NCBI RefSeq assembly: GCF_003996965.1
Contig: NZ_QWDM01000006.1
Location: 186,001 to 250,000 of the forward strand
DNA length: 64,000 bases
Direction of reading: 5' to 3'
From: Flavobacterium cupreum
Lineage (GTDB): Bacteria; Bacteroidota; Bacteroidia; Flavobacteriales; Flavobacteriaceae
Shown piece by piece: positions 1 to 8,885 of the stretch. Made by a program: the position numbers and the translations under genes. The notes beneath the pieces were generated by a model. That model ran no database searches. It had not been told where the DNA came from and worked only from the letters and a program-made list of their open reading frames with translations. Position 1 is the stretch's first letter. Every line of letters starts with the position of its first letter.

Positions 1-119
1 TTCCTGGTCGTCACTAACCCGGAGAATTCAATTTTACCGGCCAGAATATTGGCATAGTTGACTGCCATGCGTTCAGCACCGCCAGCTTCGAGTGAATCTA
101 TAATCTGAACAATCCTCAT
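1..119 (-). CDS. Glycosyltransferase, N-terminal fragment (cut by window edge)
   Basis: Only the first 39 codons are inside the window; the rest lies left of base 1. The start reads MRIVQIIDSLEAGGAERM, then an Ala-Asn-rich helix. The GGAER motif after a short beta strand is typical of the donor-independent N-terminal half of GT4-type (GT-B) glycosyltransferases. The ATG at 117-119 directly abuts the TAA stop of the upstream methyltransferase gene (120-122), so the two are probably co-translated. Sugar specificity cannot be judged from this fragment. Confidence 0.75.
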   Translation of the reverse strand, partial: MRIVQIIDSLEAGGAERMAVNYANILAGKIEFSGLVTTR

Positions 120-983
120 TTATTTCTTTTTCAGTAAAATATTGATATTTCCTGCCATTAATTCTTCATCCGTAAAATTATTAAAATCGTCATGGATTTT
201 TAATTTGCTGAATTTCTTAAAGCTTTCAGATTCCATATTGATGGTACTGTGTTCAAAAAAGGTTATTTCAAACTCGTTTTGAAAAAGCGCTAAATACTGC
301 GGGAGCCTTAATCTGTTGTGGTAATCGAATTTAGTTTGTATCTGATTCCATTCTGCTTCACTGTATTTCAGGAAATCCTGCAATGACAACGAAGAATCCT
401 GATAAGCCCTGTGATCGCTGGGAGAAATCAGGTGCAATATATGGCTGCCTGATTTTAAATTAGCCAGCATAAACTGATGCATTCTGGCAATTTCACCCGG
501 AGGCACATGTTCCAGAACAAATCTTGACACGATCAAATCTATATCTTTAAGATCCCCGTTACAAATATCGGTTTTAGGATAATAAAAAATGTTTTTAAGA
601 AGGGGATATTTGCTTTTGCTATCCGTTTCTACCGTATATTTTGAGCTATAATAGCTGTTCAGTTTCGCTACTTCTTTTGTGCTGTAGTGCTCGTTTATAT
701 CGTACGTATCTACCTGTCTGGCTTTTCCATCCAAAATTAACTGATACGGAAAAATAGGCACCCAGCCCGAACCTAATTCGGCGATTTTTGTGCCTTCGAT
801 ACTAACATTATTATCATGCAAAATTCTTACTATGGTTTGGTAGCTATCGTTTGTAGAACGGATTTTATCTTCCAGGGTTAATTTACCTCCAATATTTTGC
901 AAAAAATGATATACCGCATAGCCCAGACGATCAGGCAACACGGAAAGAACTTTAAAGATATTGGTTTTTAAGCTATGCTTCAT
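120..983 (-). CDS. Class I SAM-dependent methyltransferase
   Basis: 287-residue predicted cytosolic methyltransferase. The glycine-rich SAM-binding motif I reads AELGSGW at residues 68-74, followed by an acidic loop (DTYDIN, about 93-98), and a post-motif DLIVSRFVLEHV at 149-160 has the FVLEHV signature of small-molecule/sugar methyltransferases. The gene overlaps the preceding glycosyltransferase gene by 11 bp. In a locus with Wzt/Wzm, such an enzyme may methylate a sugar residue or cap the non-reducing chain end; that role is inference. No transmembrane segment is apparent. The acceptor is unknown. Confidence 0.8.
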   Translation of the reverse strand: MKHSLKTNIFKVLSVLPDRLGYAVYHFLQNIGGKLTLEDKIRSTNDSYQTIVRILHDNNVSIEGTKIAELGSGWVPIFPYQLILDGKARQVDTYDINEHYSTKEVAKLNSYYSSKYTVETDSKSKYPLLKNIFYYPKTDICNGDLKDIDLIVSRFVLEHVPPGEIARMHQFMLANLKSGSHILHLISPSDHRAYQDSSLSLQDFLKYSEAEWNQIQTKFDYHNRLRLPQYLALFQNEFEITFFEHSTINMESESFKKFSKLKIHDDFNNFTDEELMAGNINILLKKK

Positions 984-2097
984 GATGTAGTATTTTATTT
1001 ATTTCTTTTTCAAAAACCTCTAAAGTATATTCCCGTGACCAAACGAGGGCTTTTTGAATTTTAAGTGTATAATCCGATTCGTTTTTTAGTGCTTTTTCGA
1101 GTTTAATAACATCCTGCTCTATTTTCATTTCCAACAACAGGCCGCGTTCTTCATCAGCGAGCATAAAGGGAACACAGGAAACTTTGGTTGCAACGGGAAA
1201 ACATCCCCAGAACATTCCTTCGGCAATGGCTTTGGGCCAGCCTTCACTTTTAGAGGGCAGCATCACAAAATGGCTTTTCTGAAGGGCCTGTTTTATCGTA
1301 TCCTGATTTTGATTTCCATGCAAAAAGACAATATTTTCCAATTGCTTGTTTTTAATGTATGCTTCTAAACTATTTCGTTGAATACCATCGCCGTATACAT
1401 TTAGAACTATATTAAATCCTTTTATCTCCAATTGCTCCACCAGCTGTATCGCATATAAAGGATTTTTACCTTCCACGAGACTTCCGACGAAAGCAAATTC
1501 TATTCCTGCACTAAAAGGTTCTTTCTGGACCACAGTTTTCTCTGATTCTAAATACGTGGCTGTAAAAAACGGCACTATGTTTTTAGTTTTATTTTTCCAG
1601 TCGCCATACACCAAAACCTTCATGTTTCGGGTCAAAAAAACATTGCTTACAATATACTTTTGCAATTTGTAAGTCCAGGGCTGTTTGCTTTGCGGATCCC
1701 AATTGCCGGCATATTTTGCTGTTTTTTCTTTGTGTGGGAATAAAACCTGAACGATACAGCCAATCAGCCCCATATTTCCGGGACATCGCAAATGAATATG
1801 ATCGGCTTTTTTCATCGCCCAAAAGACCCTCCAGAAAATAATGGGCAATCTGAATACGGTTTTTAAGATCTCTTTAAAACTCGTAAGACTAAAATCGGGA
1901 ACTTCTTTAAAGTCGATTTTACCATGTTTATAAGGCAAATCTATTAAAGTTGGACTTTTAGGACTTAGCGGTGCGACCAGAATCAATTCATCAATATTTT
2001 TCAGCCAAACGTTCATTTCTCTCACGTAGGGAGCATAACCATAATACTGGTTGTCCTTTTGGGTATGGCTTACATGTGTGATTACAGCAAATTTCAT
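973..2097 (-). CDS. GT4-family glycosyltransferase
   Basis: About 374 residues from the ATG at 2095-2097; a GTG four codons upstream is possible but less attractive. The C-terminal half is a clear Glycos_transf_1 domain: an FVGSLVEGKNP strand-loop near residue 205, NVYGDG near 235, HGNQ near 260 and the nucleotide-sugar-binding segment SEGWPKAIAEG at about 284-294 containing the EX7E-type region. The N-terminal half is the acceptor domain and includes hydrophobic stretches around 75-120 that may contact the membrane. Donor and acceptor are unknown. It lies 11 bp after the next gene upstream in a run of glycosyltransferases. Confidence 0.88.
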   Translation of the reverse strand: MKFAVITHVSHTQKDNQYYGYAPYVREMNVWLKNIDELILVAPLSPKSPTLIDLPYKHGKIDFKEVPDFSLTSFKEILKTVFRLPIIFWRVFWAMKKADHIHLRCPGNMGLIGCIVQVLFPHKEKTAKYAGNWDPQSKQPWTYKLQKYIVSNVFLTRNMKVLVYGDWKNKTKNIVPFFTATYLESEKTVVQKEPFSAGIEFAFVGSLVEGKNPLYAIQLVEQLEIKGFNIVLNVYGDGIQRNSLEAYIKNKQLENIVFLHGNQNQDTIKQALQKSHFVMLPSKSEGWPKAIAEGMFWGCFPVATKVSCVPFMLADEERGLLLEMKIEQDVIKLEKALKNESDYTLKIQKALVWSREYTLEVFEKEINKILHHEA

Positions 2098-2108
2098 TGG
2101 TTTTGGCA

Positions 2109-3113
2109 CTAAAGCGTATTTTTTGTACTATTTAATATTCTCGTGATATAATTTTTTGGGTGTAAGTAGTTTTCACTCCATTTTAAATTATTTTCTCCTA
2201 CTTCCAAATATCTTTTACCTTCCAGTAAGTATTCGATTTTTTCCGGTAATTCTAAATAGGCACTGCGATTTTGAAGCTTTTCAAAGTTAGTATGTTCTCT
2301 AAAATCTTCTACCACTGTACGAAGAGGAGTGGTCACAACTGCTTTTCCAAACAGCAGGTACTCTCCTATTTTCCAACCCGGAGTATCTTTCAAGCCGTCA
2401 TCTGCAATCCCAATATCTGCATTTCTCAGGGATTTAAAATATTCTTTTTTAGAGGTATGTTTTATATCTAATAGCAGTTCCGGGGCAATTTTCTTTGACA
2501 ATTCATCAGGAAACAGACCCACTGAAACATTTTTGAAATTCTTTTTTATAATCCTGCAGGCTTCAATACGAAATTCGTTCTGGCTCGCTCTTCTAATTTT
2601 TTCATCCGGGTCAGCATTATTATCCGGGTTCCATAGTCTCGAATGAAAAATGATTTTGCCGTTATGGTCTGCAGCCTTTTTTGGAAAATTCCTAACATCC
2701 ATCGCATTATGCGACAAATTGGTAACCAGATTAAAGTAATCCATGGCACGGACAATTTCTGTTCTGTTTGTTTTACTTATCAGGTCTTTAAAATTCAACT
2801 TCATTAAAAGTTTTACCGCTTTATACGAGAAGTTTACCTGAAGATTCAACGGATGCACATTTCCTTTATAACTCTCCAACAGCAATGATCTTTTAAAATA
2901 AAAATCATATTTTTCCGGATTATCAAGGAATACACTATTATCTGAATAATCTAAAAAAATCATCTGATTGTTGCTGTGCAGTATAGCGCCGCCCGTAGCA
3001 ATTTTTGCATTAAAAGAAACATCAAAAACCTCATTATTTTCTTCACAATAGTGTAGTAATGAATACAGTATCATATTGTGATGAGAAGTCCAGTATGGTA
3101 ATTCCAGTTTCAT
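2109..3113 (-). CDS. Putative glycosyltransferase (GT-B-like)
   Basis: 334 residues, no strong family signature. The C-terminal half has features of a GT-B donor domain: a segment with KEYFKSLRNADIGIADDG, then PGWKIGEYLLFGKAVVTTPL, which matches the usual GT4 position of choosing and protecting a donor (E-x-L-x-x-G-K-x-V/I-x-x). The N-terminal half mentions no signal peptide or membrane helix. It sits between two GT4 genes, which supports a transferase role. Alternative: a non-catalytic or highly divergent family member. Specificity unknown. Confidence 0.6.
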   Translation of the reverse strand: MKLELPYWTSHHNMILYSLLHYCEENNEVFDVSFNAKIATGGAILHSNNQMIFLDYSDNSVFLDNPEKYDFYFKRSLLLESYKGNVHPLNLQVNFSYKAVKLLMKLNFKDLISKTNRTEIVRAMDYFNLVTNLSHNAMDVRNFPKKAADHNGKIIFHSRLWNPDNNADPDEKIRRASQNEFRIEACRIIKKNFKNVSVGLFPDELSKKIAPELLLDIKHTSKKEYFKSLRNADIGIADDGLKDTPGWKIGEYLLFGKAVVTTPLRTVVEDFREHTNFEKLQNRSAYLELPEKIEYLLEGKRYLEVGENNLKWSENYLHPKNYITRILNSTKNTL

Positions 3114-3192
3114 TTGAAGCTAATTAATATTATAGGTAAACCTTTGTACTGGTCCTGCCTGCATTCGTCTTTCTAATCTTTTTTCCACTGCC

Positions 3193-4353
3193 CTAAACAT
3201 TTGATTTAGGAAGCAAAGACTTAAAAAAATCTATATTCTGATGTACTATATTCGCCAATCCGTATTTTACAAGAACAGATTGCCTTGCTGCCTGACCTAT
3301 TGCTTTTGCTTTTTCTTTATTGGAAAAAATCCAGCTAATTTTGTCGGCAATATCTTCAGGGCTATGCGGGTCGCATAATAGTCCTGTCTGATATTCTTGT
3401 ATGGTTTCCGGCCCAGGACCTAATTTTGTAAAAACGACTGCTTTTTCCATTGCCATAGCTTCCGGGGCCACCAAACCCTGTGTTTCTATGTGCGATGGAA
3501 ATACACATACCGAAGCATTTGCATATACCTGAGGAATATTGGCAAAAGGTATAGCGCCATGAAAATAAATAGCTTTTAGTATCGCATCACCTAAAAGAGG
3601 CAGCTCTTTTTCTCTAAGCATTTCCACATAAGAACTTCCATCCGGAAAAAACCAATCCCTCCCATAAATATGTAATGTCGCTTCAGGAAAAGCTTTTTTT
3701 ACGAAAGGAAAGCTTTGTATTAACTGGCGGACACCTTTCTTTTCGCAAACTGTACCCACAAAAACAATTCTGTTATCGGGCACTTCTGTTTTAATGGGTT
3801 GAAATAATTCTGTATTTATCGGATTATTGATATAGGCCAATGGCTTATTGTGATAGCTTAGATATTTTTCGGTATGCTTTTTTACGTACTGTGAAACGGC
3901 AATAAAAGCATCACTTTTACCGAAAGACCTTTTTTCCTGAAATCCTTTCCATCTATTGATTTTCCTGTTTTCACCTTCTGCGAAGAAATGATGTCCTCCA
4001 TGAAGCCGGATGATGTATTTAATCCCTTTTATTTTTTTTATAAACGCAAGGCCCAGTTCGGAAGCTTCAACAATATCGATGGGATTCTCTTTATGAATTT
4101 CCTTTATCTTTTTATTGATGGCCTTAAAATTAAAATACCAGGAAATTATTTTTACGCTGCTTCTTTTCAGACGATAGATATGAACTCCGTCTGTAGTTTC
4201 CTCTTCATTATTTGAGGTATAGTTCAGGCCAACTACAGAAACTCTGATTCCATTTTTAACCAGGGCTACCGCTAAAGTTTTCACAAAGCTCCCTATTCCG
4301 CCATGCGGAAATCCTTCTTTTGGATATTCGTTTGTCAAGAAGCAAATATGCAT
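3193..4353 (-). CDS. GT4-family glycosyltransferase
   Basis: 386 residues, the usual length for GT4. The N-terminus has a strand MHICFLTNEYP and the GGIGSFVKTLA loop typical of glycogen-synthase/WaaG-like retaining enzymes; FVGTVCEKKG (198-207) and LHIYGRDW (227-234) start the donor domain, and ETQGLVAPEAM at 290-300 is the conserved EX7E region. It uses a nucleotide sugar on the cytosolic face of the inner membrane to extend a lipid-linked glycan. Start is one base from the stop of the upstream gene, so coupling is likely. Sugar specificity cannot be read from sequence. Confidence 0.9.
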   Translation of the reverse strand: MHICFLTNEYPKEGFPHGGIGSFVKTLAVALVKNGIRVSVVGLNYTSNNEEETTDGVHIYRLKRSSVKIISWYFNFKAINKKIKEIHKENPIDIVEASELGLAFIKKIKGIKYIIRLHGGHHFFAEGENRKINRWKGFQEKRSFGKSDAFIAVSQYVKKHTEKYLSYHNKPLAYINNPINTELFQPIKTEVPDNRIVFVGTVCEKKGVRQLIQSFPFVKKAFPEATLHIYGRDWFFPDGSSYVEMLREKELPLLGDAILKAIYFHGAIPFANIPQVYANASVCVFPSHIETQGLVAPEAMAMEKAVVFTKLGPGPETIQEYQTGLLCDPHSPEDIADKISWIFSNKEKAKAIGQAARQSVLVKYGLANIVHQNIDFFKSLLPKSNV

Positions 4354-4354
4354 T

Positions 4355-5734
4355 TTAATGGGCTTTAAGGATTTGCTTTATTTTTAGCGAGGCATTTTGA
4401 TACTCTTCCAGCACAATATTCTTCCATTCGATCATAGCCGGACTACAATTCTTTTGAAGCGTTACCTTTTCTACAATTTCCTGTTTACTATTTAGCCAGA
4501 TAACAGCGCTTTTATCAGGCATACTTTTAAAATGCTGAAACTGATAAATCATGTTTACCGACCAGTCTTTTACCTTTTTCTCCTGCTGATCATAATTGAT
4601 AAACACGCAGGGTTTATCAAACATGGCAAAATCAAAGGCCATGGTCGATCCGACATTTACAACAATATCCGAGTAAAAAGCACTGCTAATCAGCAGTTTT
4701 ACATCTTCAATTGAAGGGTACACTGTGTTCCATTCGTTTGCGATATTAAAATACCACAACGGCGCGGCTTCTTTTATAAGATCTTTATATTTTTTTACCA
4801 CAGCATCATATCTGCCCGAAAAATCTACCGGACATCTTCTAAACAAAATCTGATATTCATCCTGCAGACTGGCTTTTGTGAGCTCTTCTGCAATATCATT
4901 CAGGTAAGCCGGATCATCGGGAGAGGTTTTAGTATCATCTCCTGAGAAACAAATGATTTTTTTATTTGGATCCAGGTTGTATCTTTTGTAGAACGTTCCT
5001 TTATCGATTCTGTTTTTTTCATCTGCATAAAACTCAAACTGAGGCGTTCCCGTAACGGCAATGCTCTTTACCGGAATTTCCGGATAATACAATTGTAATT
5101 CCGCTTTCATATAATCCGACCAGACCAGATAATGATCTGCCCTTAGCGCCATTCGGGCTTTAGGCAAATTGTCCCAGGAATAAATTACTGTTGCCGTTTT
5201 AATTCCCAGGTCAGTTGCAGCTGCAAATATACCGGCTACTTTTAAAGCCCGCTGATGGGAACAGAAAACAACACTGGGCTGTACTTTCTTTAAAATCTCT
5301 TTGACCTCATCATAAAAAACATTCTGACGAATTGCTTTCTGATAGTGTTTTTCTAATTTGAGAATATTCGAATATTTCTTAAAAAACGGGGCTGCTGCCT
5401 CAATCAATTTATAAAAAACCTTCTTCGAAAATGTATTTTGGTTCCAGTTCCAATTGGTCAGCAGGGAGGTGTTTTTTACTTTTTGTGTGTTGTGGTACAA
5501 CCTGCAAAGACAAATCAATTCTCTTAAAAATTTCTCTTTGGCGGATTCTTTGTAAGCCGGAATTGTAATTTCGTCATCAATGAGGACATTGTCTTTAATG
5601 GCAGTTACCGTTTCGGGATCAAAATTATGAAACAATACCAAATCCTCCTTCATGTCTTTAAAAACATCAGCATACAGGTAATTTCTAATTCCGACTCCAT
5701 CTGGAAAGAGCAATAAAATTTTATCTTTCTCCAT
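4355..5734 (-). CDS. GT-B-like transferase related to CDP-glycerol/surface-carbohydrate transferases
   Basis: 459-residue soluble protein with a two-domain GT-B look. A C-terminal domain begins with ADHYLVWSDYMK (about 199-210) followed by VTGTPQFEF (227-235), then FSGDDTKTSPDD, and a late VNVGSTMAFDFAMFDKPCVF segment where the donor site of CDP-glycerol glycerophosphotransferase-like and polysialyltransferase-like enzymes is found. The VWSxxMK...GTPQF module is shared with the unassigned protein at 44550-45833. The family is broad, so the product could be a glycerophosphotransferase, a nonulosonic acid transferase or another glycosyltransferase. Confidence 0.55.
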   Translation of the reverse strand: MEKDKILLLFPDGVGIRNYLYADVFKDMKEDLVLFHNFDPETVTAIKDNVLIDDEITIPAYKESAKEKFLRELICLCRLYHNTQKVKNTSLLTNWNWNQNTFSKKVFYKLIEAAAPFFKKYSNILKLEKHYQKAIRQNVFYDEVKEILKKVQPSVVFCSHQRALKVAGIFAAATDLGIKTATVIYSWDNLPKARMALRADHYLVWSDYMKAELQLYYPEIPVKSIAVTGTPQFEFYADEKNRIDKGTFYKRYNLDPNKKIICFSGDDTKTSPDDPAYLNDIAEELTKASLQDEYQILFRRCPVDFSGRYDAVVKKYKDLIKEAAPLWYFNIANEWNTVYPSIEDVKLLISSAFYSDIVVNVGSTMAFDFAMFDKPCVFINYDQQEKKVKDWSVNMIYQFQHFKSMPDKSAVIWLNSKQEIVEKVTLQKNCSPAMIEWKNIVLEEYQNASLKIKQILKAH

Positions 5735-5803
5735 TCAAAAATTTACTAAAAAACAATATTAATTCGATCATTGACTTATAATTCCTAAAACGGGCGCGCC
5801 AGT

Positions 5804-6688
5804 TTATTTTTTGACAAAAAAGTCATTTATAATTCTCGCCGTAAAAAGCTTGGCTCCGGTATCGTTCATATGCCCGCAGGATGAGAAATATTTATCTTCA
5901 ACCACTGCATTTTCATAGTTAAGAATTTCAGGATAGGCTTTTTTTACTTTGTCAAAATAGTCCATTCCTTTTACATTCTCGCACATTGGAGTCATTACCG
6001 CTATAAAATTAATATTATTGGCCTTACAGAGACTTTTAATTTCTTCATAGTATTTGTTATGCGGCAGCGGATTCAGGTTTACAATGTCATTTTTCATATT
6101 TGCGCCTTTCGTTTTTAAAAGCGGGTAATATCCTAAATTATCCAGCATGGAGGTCTTTTTATGAATGGCTGTGAAGAACGTCTCTCTAAATCCAATTTTT
6201 CCATCATACTTTATATACCTGTAAAACGGGATATAATACAACTCGTAGAAATCCTTTTCGTTTTCAAAATGTTTCTTTATCGTTTCGGAATTGTGGATGT
6301 ATGGCAAAAACAGGGCTGCGATTCCTTCTGCTTTTTTTTCACCCGAAAGATTTAAATCGGCTTCCAGAATGACATTTTTAATAACGTATTTCCTTTCAAT
6401 CATTAATTTCAGCATCAGTGACGCCTCAAATAAATGGCCGCCGCTCATTCCGTAATTAAATGCTTTCAACCCTTTATCTTCAAACATTTGTGCCACAAAA
6501 TGGTTATTGGCACGAGACGAGCCCAGAATTACCACATCGTATTTTTTAGCTTCTGAATTGAAAACCGTCTCCACTTTACCACGGTTTCGGGATTGCATAA
6601 AAACGGCTGTATACAAACCGTCCAGTACAACGGCTACCAAAGCGGTTATGACTATAATTTTGACCGTATAAATTAAAAATTTATTCAT
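5804..6688 (-). CDS. SGNH-like membrane-anchored partner of MBOAT acyltransferase
   Basis: 294 residues with one N-terminal membrane helix (about 5-30) and a periplasmic domain. Block I is VVILGSSRANNH (about 50-61), with the nucleophile Ser in GSS; a later NYGMSGG provides the block II/III-like turn, and IAVMTPMCE is a core strand. The final block reads FSSCGHMNDTGAKLF: the catalytic His is present but the Asp normally three residues before it is Ser. The ATG overlaps the stop of the MBOAT gene by one base, the arrangement seen in AlgI-AlgJ/AlgX and DltB-DltD pairs. Likely completes O-acylation of the glycan in the periplasm. Confidence 0.72.
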   Translation of the reverse strand: MNKFLIYTVKIIVITALVAVVLDGLYTAVFMQSRNRGKVETVFNSEAKKYDVVILGSSRANNHFVAQMFEDKGLKAFNYGMSGGHLFEASLMLKLMIERKYVIKNVILEADLNLSGEKKAEGIAALFLPYIHNSETIKKHFENEKDFYELYYIPFYRYIKYDGKIGFRETFFTAIHKKTSMLDNLGYYPLLKTKGANMKNDIVNLNPLPHNKYYEEIKSLCKANNINFIAVMTPMCENVKGMDYFDKVKKAYPEILNYENAVVEDKYFSSCGHMNDTGAKLFTARIINDFFVKK

Positions 6689-8121
6689 TAAAACTGAAAA
6701 TATATAAATTCTTTATAATCTGAATAGGTTCCGAGAGCCAGTATTGCTGCTATTGCCAATGCCAGTTTCAGCAGGCTGCTTTTTCCTGAAAGCGGTTCGA
6801 TTTTATTTCTGTTGTTCCATTCCACCAGAACAAACAGACCAATCATTAGCAGAAGTTCATAACTGTAACGTTCATTGTCCAAATACTGGAAACTAAAATC
6901 CTTGCTGGTAATCATACGTTTTAAATACTGCACAGCATCTGTTATCGATTTAGCCCTAAAAAAGACCCAGGCTATACAGGTCAGGGAAAAGGTATAGAGA
7001 ATACTCAGCAGTACTTTTACCGAATCAAAATTAAATTTCAGCTGAATCGCATCCATATTATTTCGGTTGCTGTTGGATAAAAGCAACGGAAGAAAATAAA
7101 CGGCGTTTATAAATCCCCAGACTACATACGTCCAGTTGGCGCCGTGCCAGAATCCGCTGACCACAAAAATGATAAACGTATTTCTGATCTTCATCCAAAG
7201 GCCGCCTTTGCTTCCTCCTAGCGGAATGTAGAGATAATCCCGAAACCAGGACGATAATGAAATATGCCAGCGACGCCAGAACTCGGCAATATCCCTTGAA
7301 AAATAGGGGTAATTGAAATTTCGCAACAGGTCTAAACCAAACAGTTTTGAAACGCCTAAGGCAATATCTGAATACCCTGAAAAATCTCCGTAAATCTGAA
7401 AGGCAAAATAGATGGCTCCTAAAATAAGAGAGAACGAATTCATGGAAGTATAATGATCAAAAATAGCATTGGCATAAATCGCGCAGGTATCTGCAATAAC
7501 CACTTTCTTGACCAATCCCCAGATGATTTGGTAAATTCCTTCTTTAGCCACCTGAAAGTCAAACTCCCGTTTTACTTTTACCTGTGGCAATAAATGTGTG
7601 GCTCTTTCGATCGGGCCTGCCACCAGAAGAGGAAAATAGCTGACAAAGAGTGAATAATCTACAAAATTGTATTCGGCTTTTATTCGCTTGTAATAAATAT
7701 CAATCACATACGATAATCCGTGGAACGTATAAAATGAAATTCCAACCGGAAGAATCACGTTCAGTAAAATCGGACTTGCCTGAATTCCTGCCGATCCTAA
7801 TAATTCTGAGAAAGAAGCGGCAAAAAAGTTATAATATTTAAAAATTCCCAAAAATCCCAAATTGACTATAATGCTAAGCCAGAACCAAAATTTACGGCTT
7901 TTTTCAGACTTCCCTTTTTCAATCTGAATACCGGTATAATAATCCAGAAAAGTAGAAAAAACCAATAGGAAAAGAAATCTCCAGTCCCAGCAGGAATAGA
8001 AATAATAACTTGCAATAATCAGTAAGGCATTTTGCGTGCTTTTGGTTTTATTGAAAACAAACCAATAGAGAAAAAAAACGATTGGTAAAAAAACAGCAAA
8101 CGCTAAGGAGTTAAAAAACAT
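6688..8121 (-). CDS. MBOAT-family O-acyltransferase (AlgI-like)
   Basis: 477-residue polytopic inner-membrane protein with about ten to eleven hydrophobic segments. The family hallmarks are present: a WRRWHISLSSWFRDYLYIPLGG block near residue 290, and GFWHGANWTYVVWG around 325-340 containing the invariant catalytic His. Length and motifs match AlgI/DltB/PatA-type acyltransferases, which move an acyl group (usually acetyl) across the membrane. The partner gene at 5804-6688 overlaps it by one base. It probably O-acylates the exported polysaccharide; the sugar target is unknown. Confidence 0.92.
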   Translation of the reverse strand: MFFNSLAFAVFLPIVFFLYWFVFNKTKSTQNALLIIASYYFYSCWDWRFLFLLVFSTFLDYYTGIQIEKGKSEKSRKFWFWLSIIVNLGFLGIFKYYNFFAASFSELLGSAGIQASPILLNVILPVGISFYTFHGLSYVIDIYYKRIKAEYNFVDYSLFVSYFPLLVAGPIERATHLLPQVKVKREFDFQVAKEGIYQIIWGLVKKVVIADTCAIYANAIFDHYTSMNSFSLILGAIYFAFQIYGDFSGYSDIALGVSKLFGLDLLRNFNYPYFSRDIAEFWRRWHISLSSWFRDYLYIPLGGSKGGLWMKIRNTFIIFVVSGFWHGANWTYVVWGFINAVYFLPLLLSNSNRNNMDAIQLKFNFDSVKVLLSILYTFSLTCIAWVFFRAKSITDAVQYLKRMITSKDFSFQYLDNERYSYELLLMIGLFVLVEWNNRNKIEPLSGKSSLLKLALAIAAILALGTYSDYKEFIYFQF

Positions 8122-8178
8122 AAATTAAATTAATTAGTAAAGTACAACGGCAATCTGTTTATTGCCACAATCAGATTA

Positions 8179-8820
8179 TTACCTAAGCCATTTGGCAATA
8201 AAATCATGAATCGGGATATAAAAATCCCCCACATTTTCTTCCACTTTTTCCGGGGGCCAGTTCCACCACTGTATTTTTTTCATTTTATCGATCGTATCGA
8301 GATCGTATTTCATTTTTACAATTGCTGCCGGAATCCCTCCGACAACGGCATAATCAGGAACATCTTTTGTGATCACTGAACCTGCCAAAATGGTAACGCC
8401 ATCCCCTATTTTTACGTTGGGCAAAATTATGGCATTCATTCCAATCCAAACAGCATTGCCGATGATCGTTTTACTTTCCTCTGTTTTTATATTTTTTCTA
8501 AAATCAGACTGTGTTTGGTTACCAATGAGCAAATCTTTATCGACCAGATGATTAAAATGAGGAAAGCTTGTCACCTCACTTAGCGTGTGATGGCCTGAAT
8601 CTAATATAAAATGAACATCGTTTGCTATAGAACAGTATTTTCCAATCTCTAATTGTGAATTCTGATGCCACTGCCAGACAAATGCACCATTATGATACGA
8701 TTTGTATCCCATTGCTACATTCTTTGCCTGATGCAGGTAGGTTTTATGCTGACCTTTCAGAAAGTCAAAATATCCTTTTCCCAAAAATATCCATGCTATT
8801 TTTCGCAAAAAATGTCTCAT
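8179..8820 (-). CDS. Hexapeptide-repeat O-acetyltransferase (CatB/Vat type)
   Basis: 213 residues forming a left-handed beta-helix. The repeats run roughly from residue 55 to 175 ([42 protein letters not shown]). A DSGHHTL loop near residue 75 supplies the conserved catalytic His of the xenobiotic/CatB-like group, and PHF plus the long loop of residues 85-115 are typical of that group. It would transfer acetyl from acetyl-CoA to a sugar hydroxyl in the cytosol. It lies 65 bp downstream of neuC, so a sialic acid or its polymer is a possible target, by inference. Confidence 0.82.
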   Translation of the reverse strand: MRHFLRKIAWIFLGKGYFDFLKGQHKTYLHQAKNVAMGYKSYHNGAFVWQWHQNSQLEIGKYCSIANDVHFILDSGHHTLSEVTSFPHFNHLVDKDLLIGNQTQSDFRKNIKTEESKTIIGNAVWIGMNAIILPNVKIGDGVTILAGSVITKDVPDYAVVGGIPAAIVKMKYDLDTIDKMKKIQWWNWPPEKVEENVGDFYIPIHDFIAKWLR

Positions 8821-8885
8821 TTTACTTTTCGTTTATTTTGTTCTTTTAAGGGAAAGCCACTACCCTAAAAGTATCGTTGCCTTCA

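Noticed and set aside
5793..5800. GC-only 8-mer palindrome GGCGCGCC in an AT-rich gap
   Set aside because: It has no loop or T-run to be a terminator and occurs once; most likely chance.
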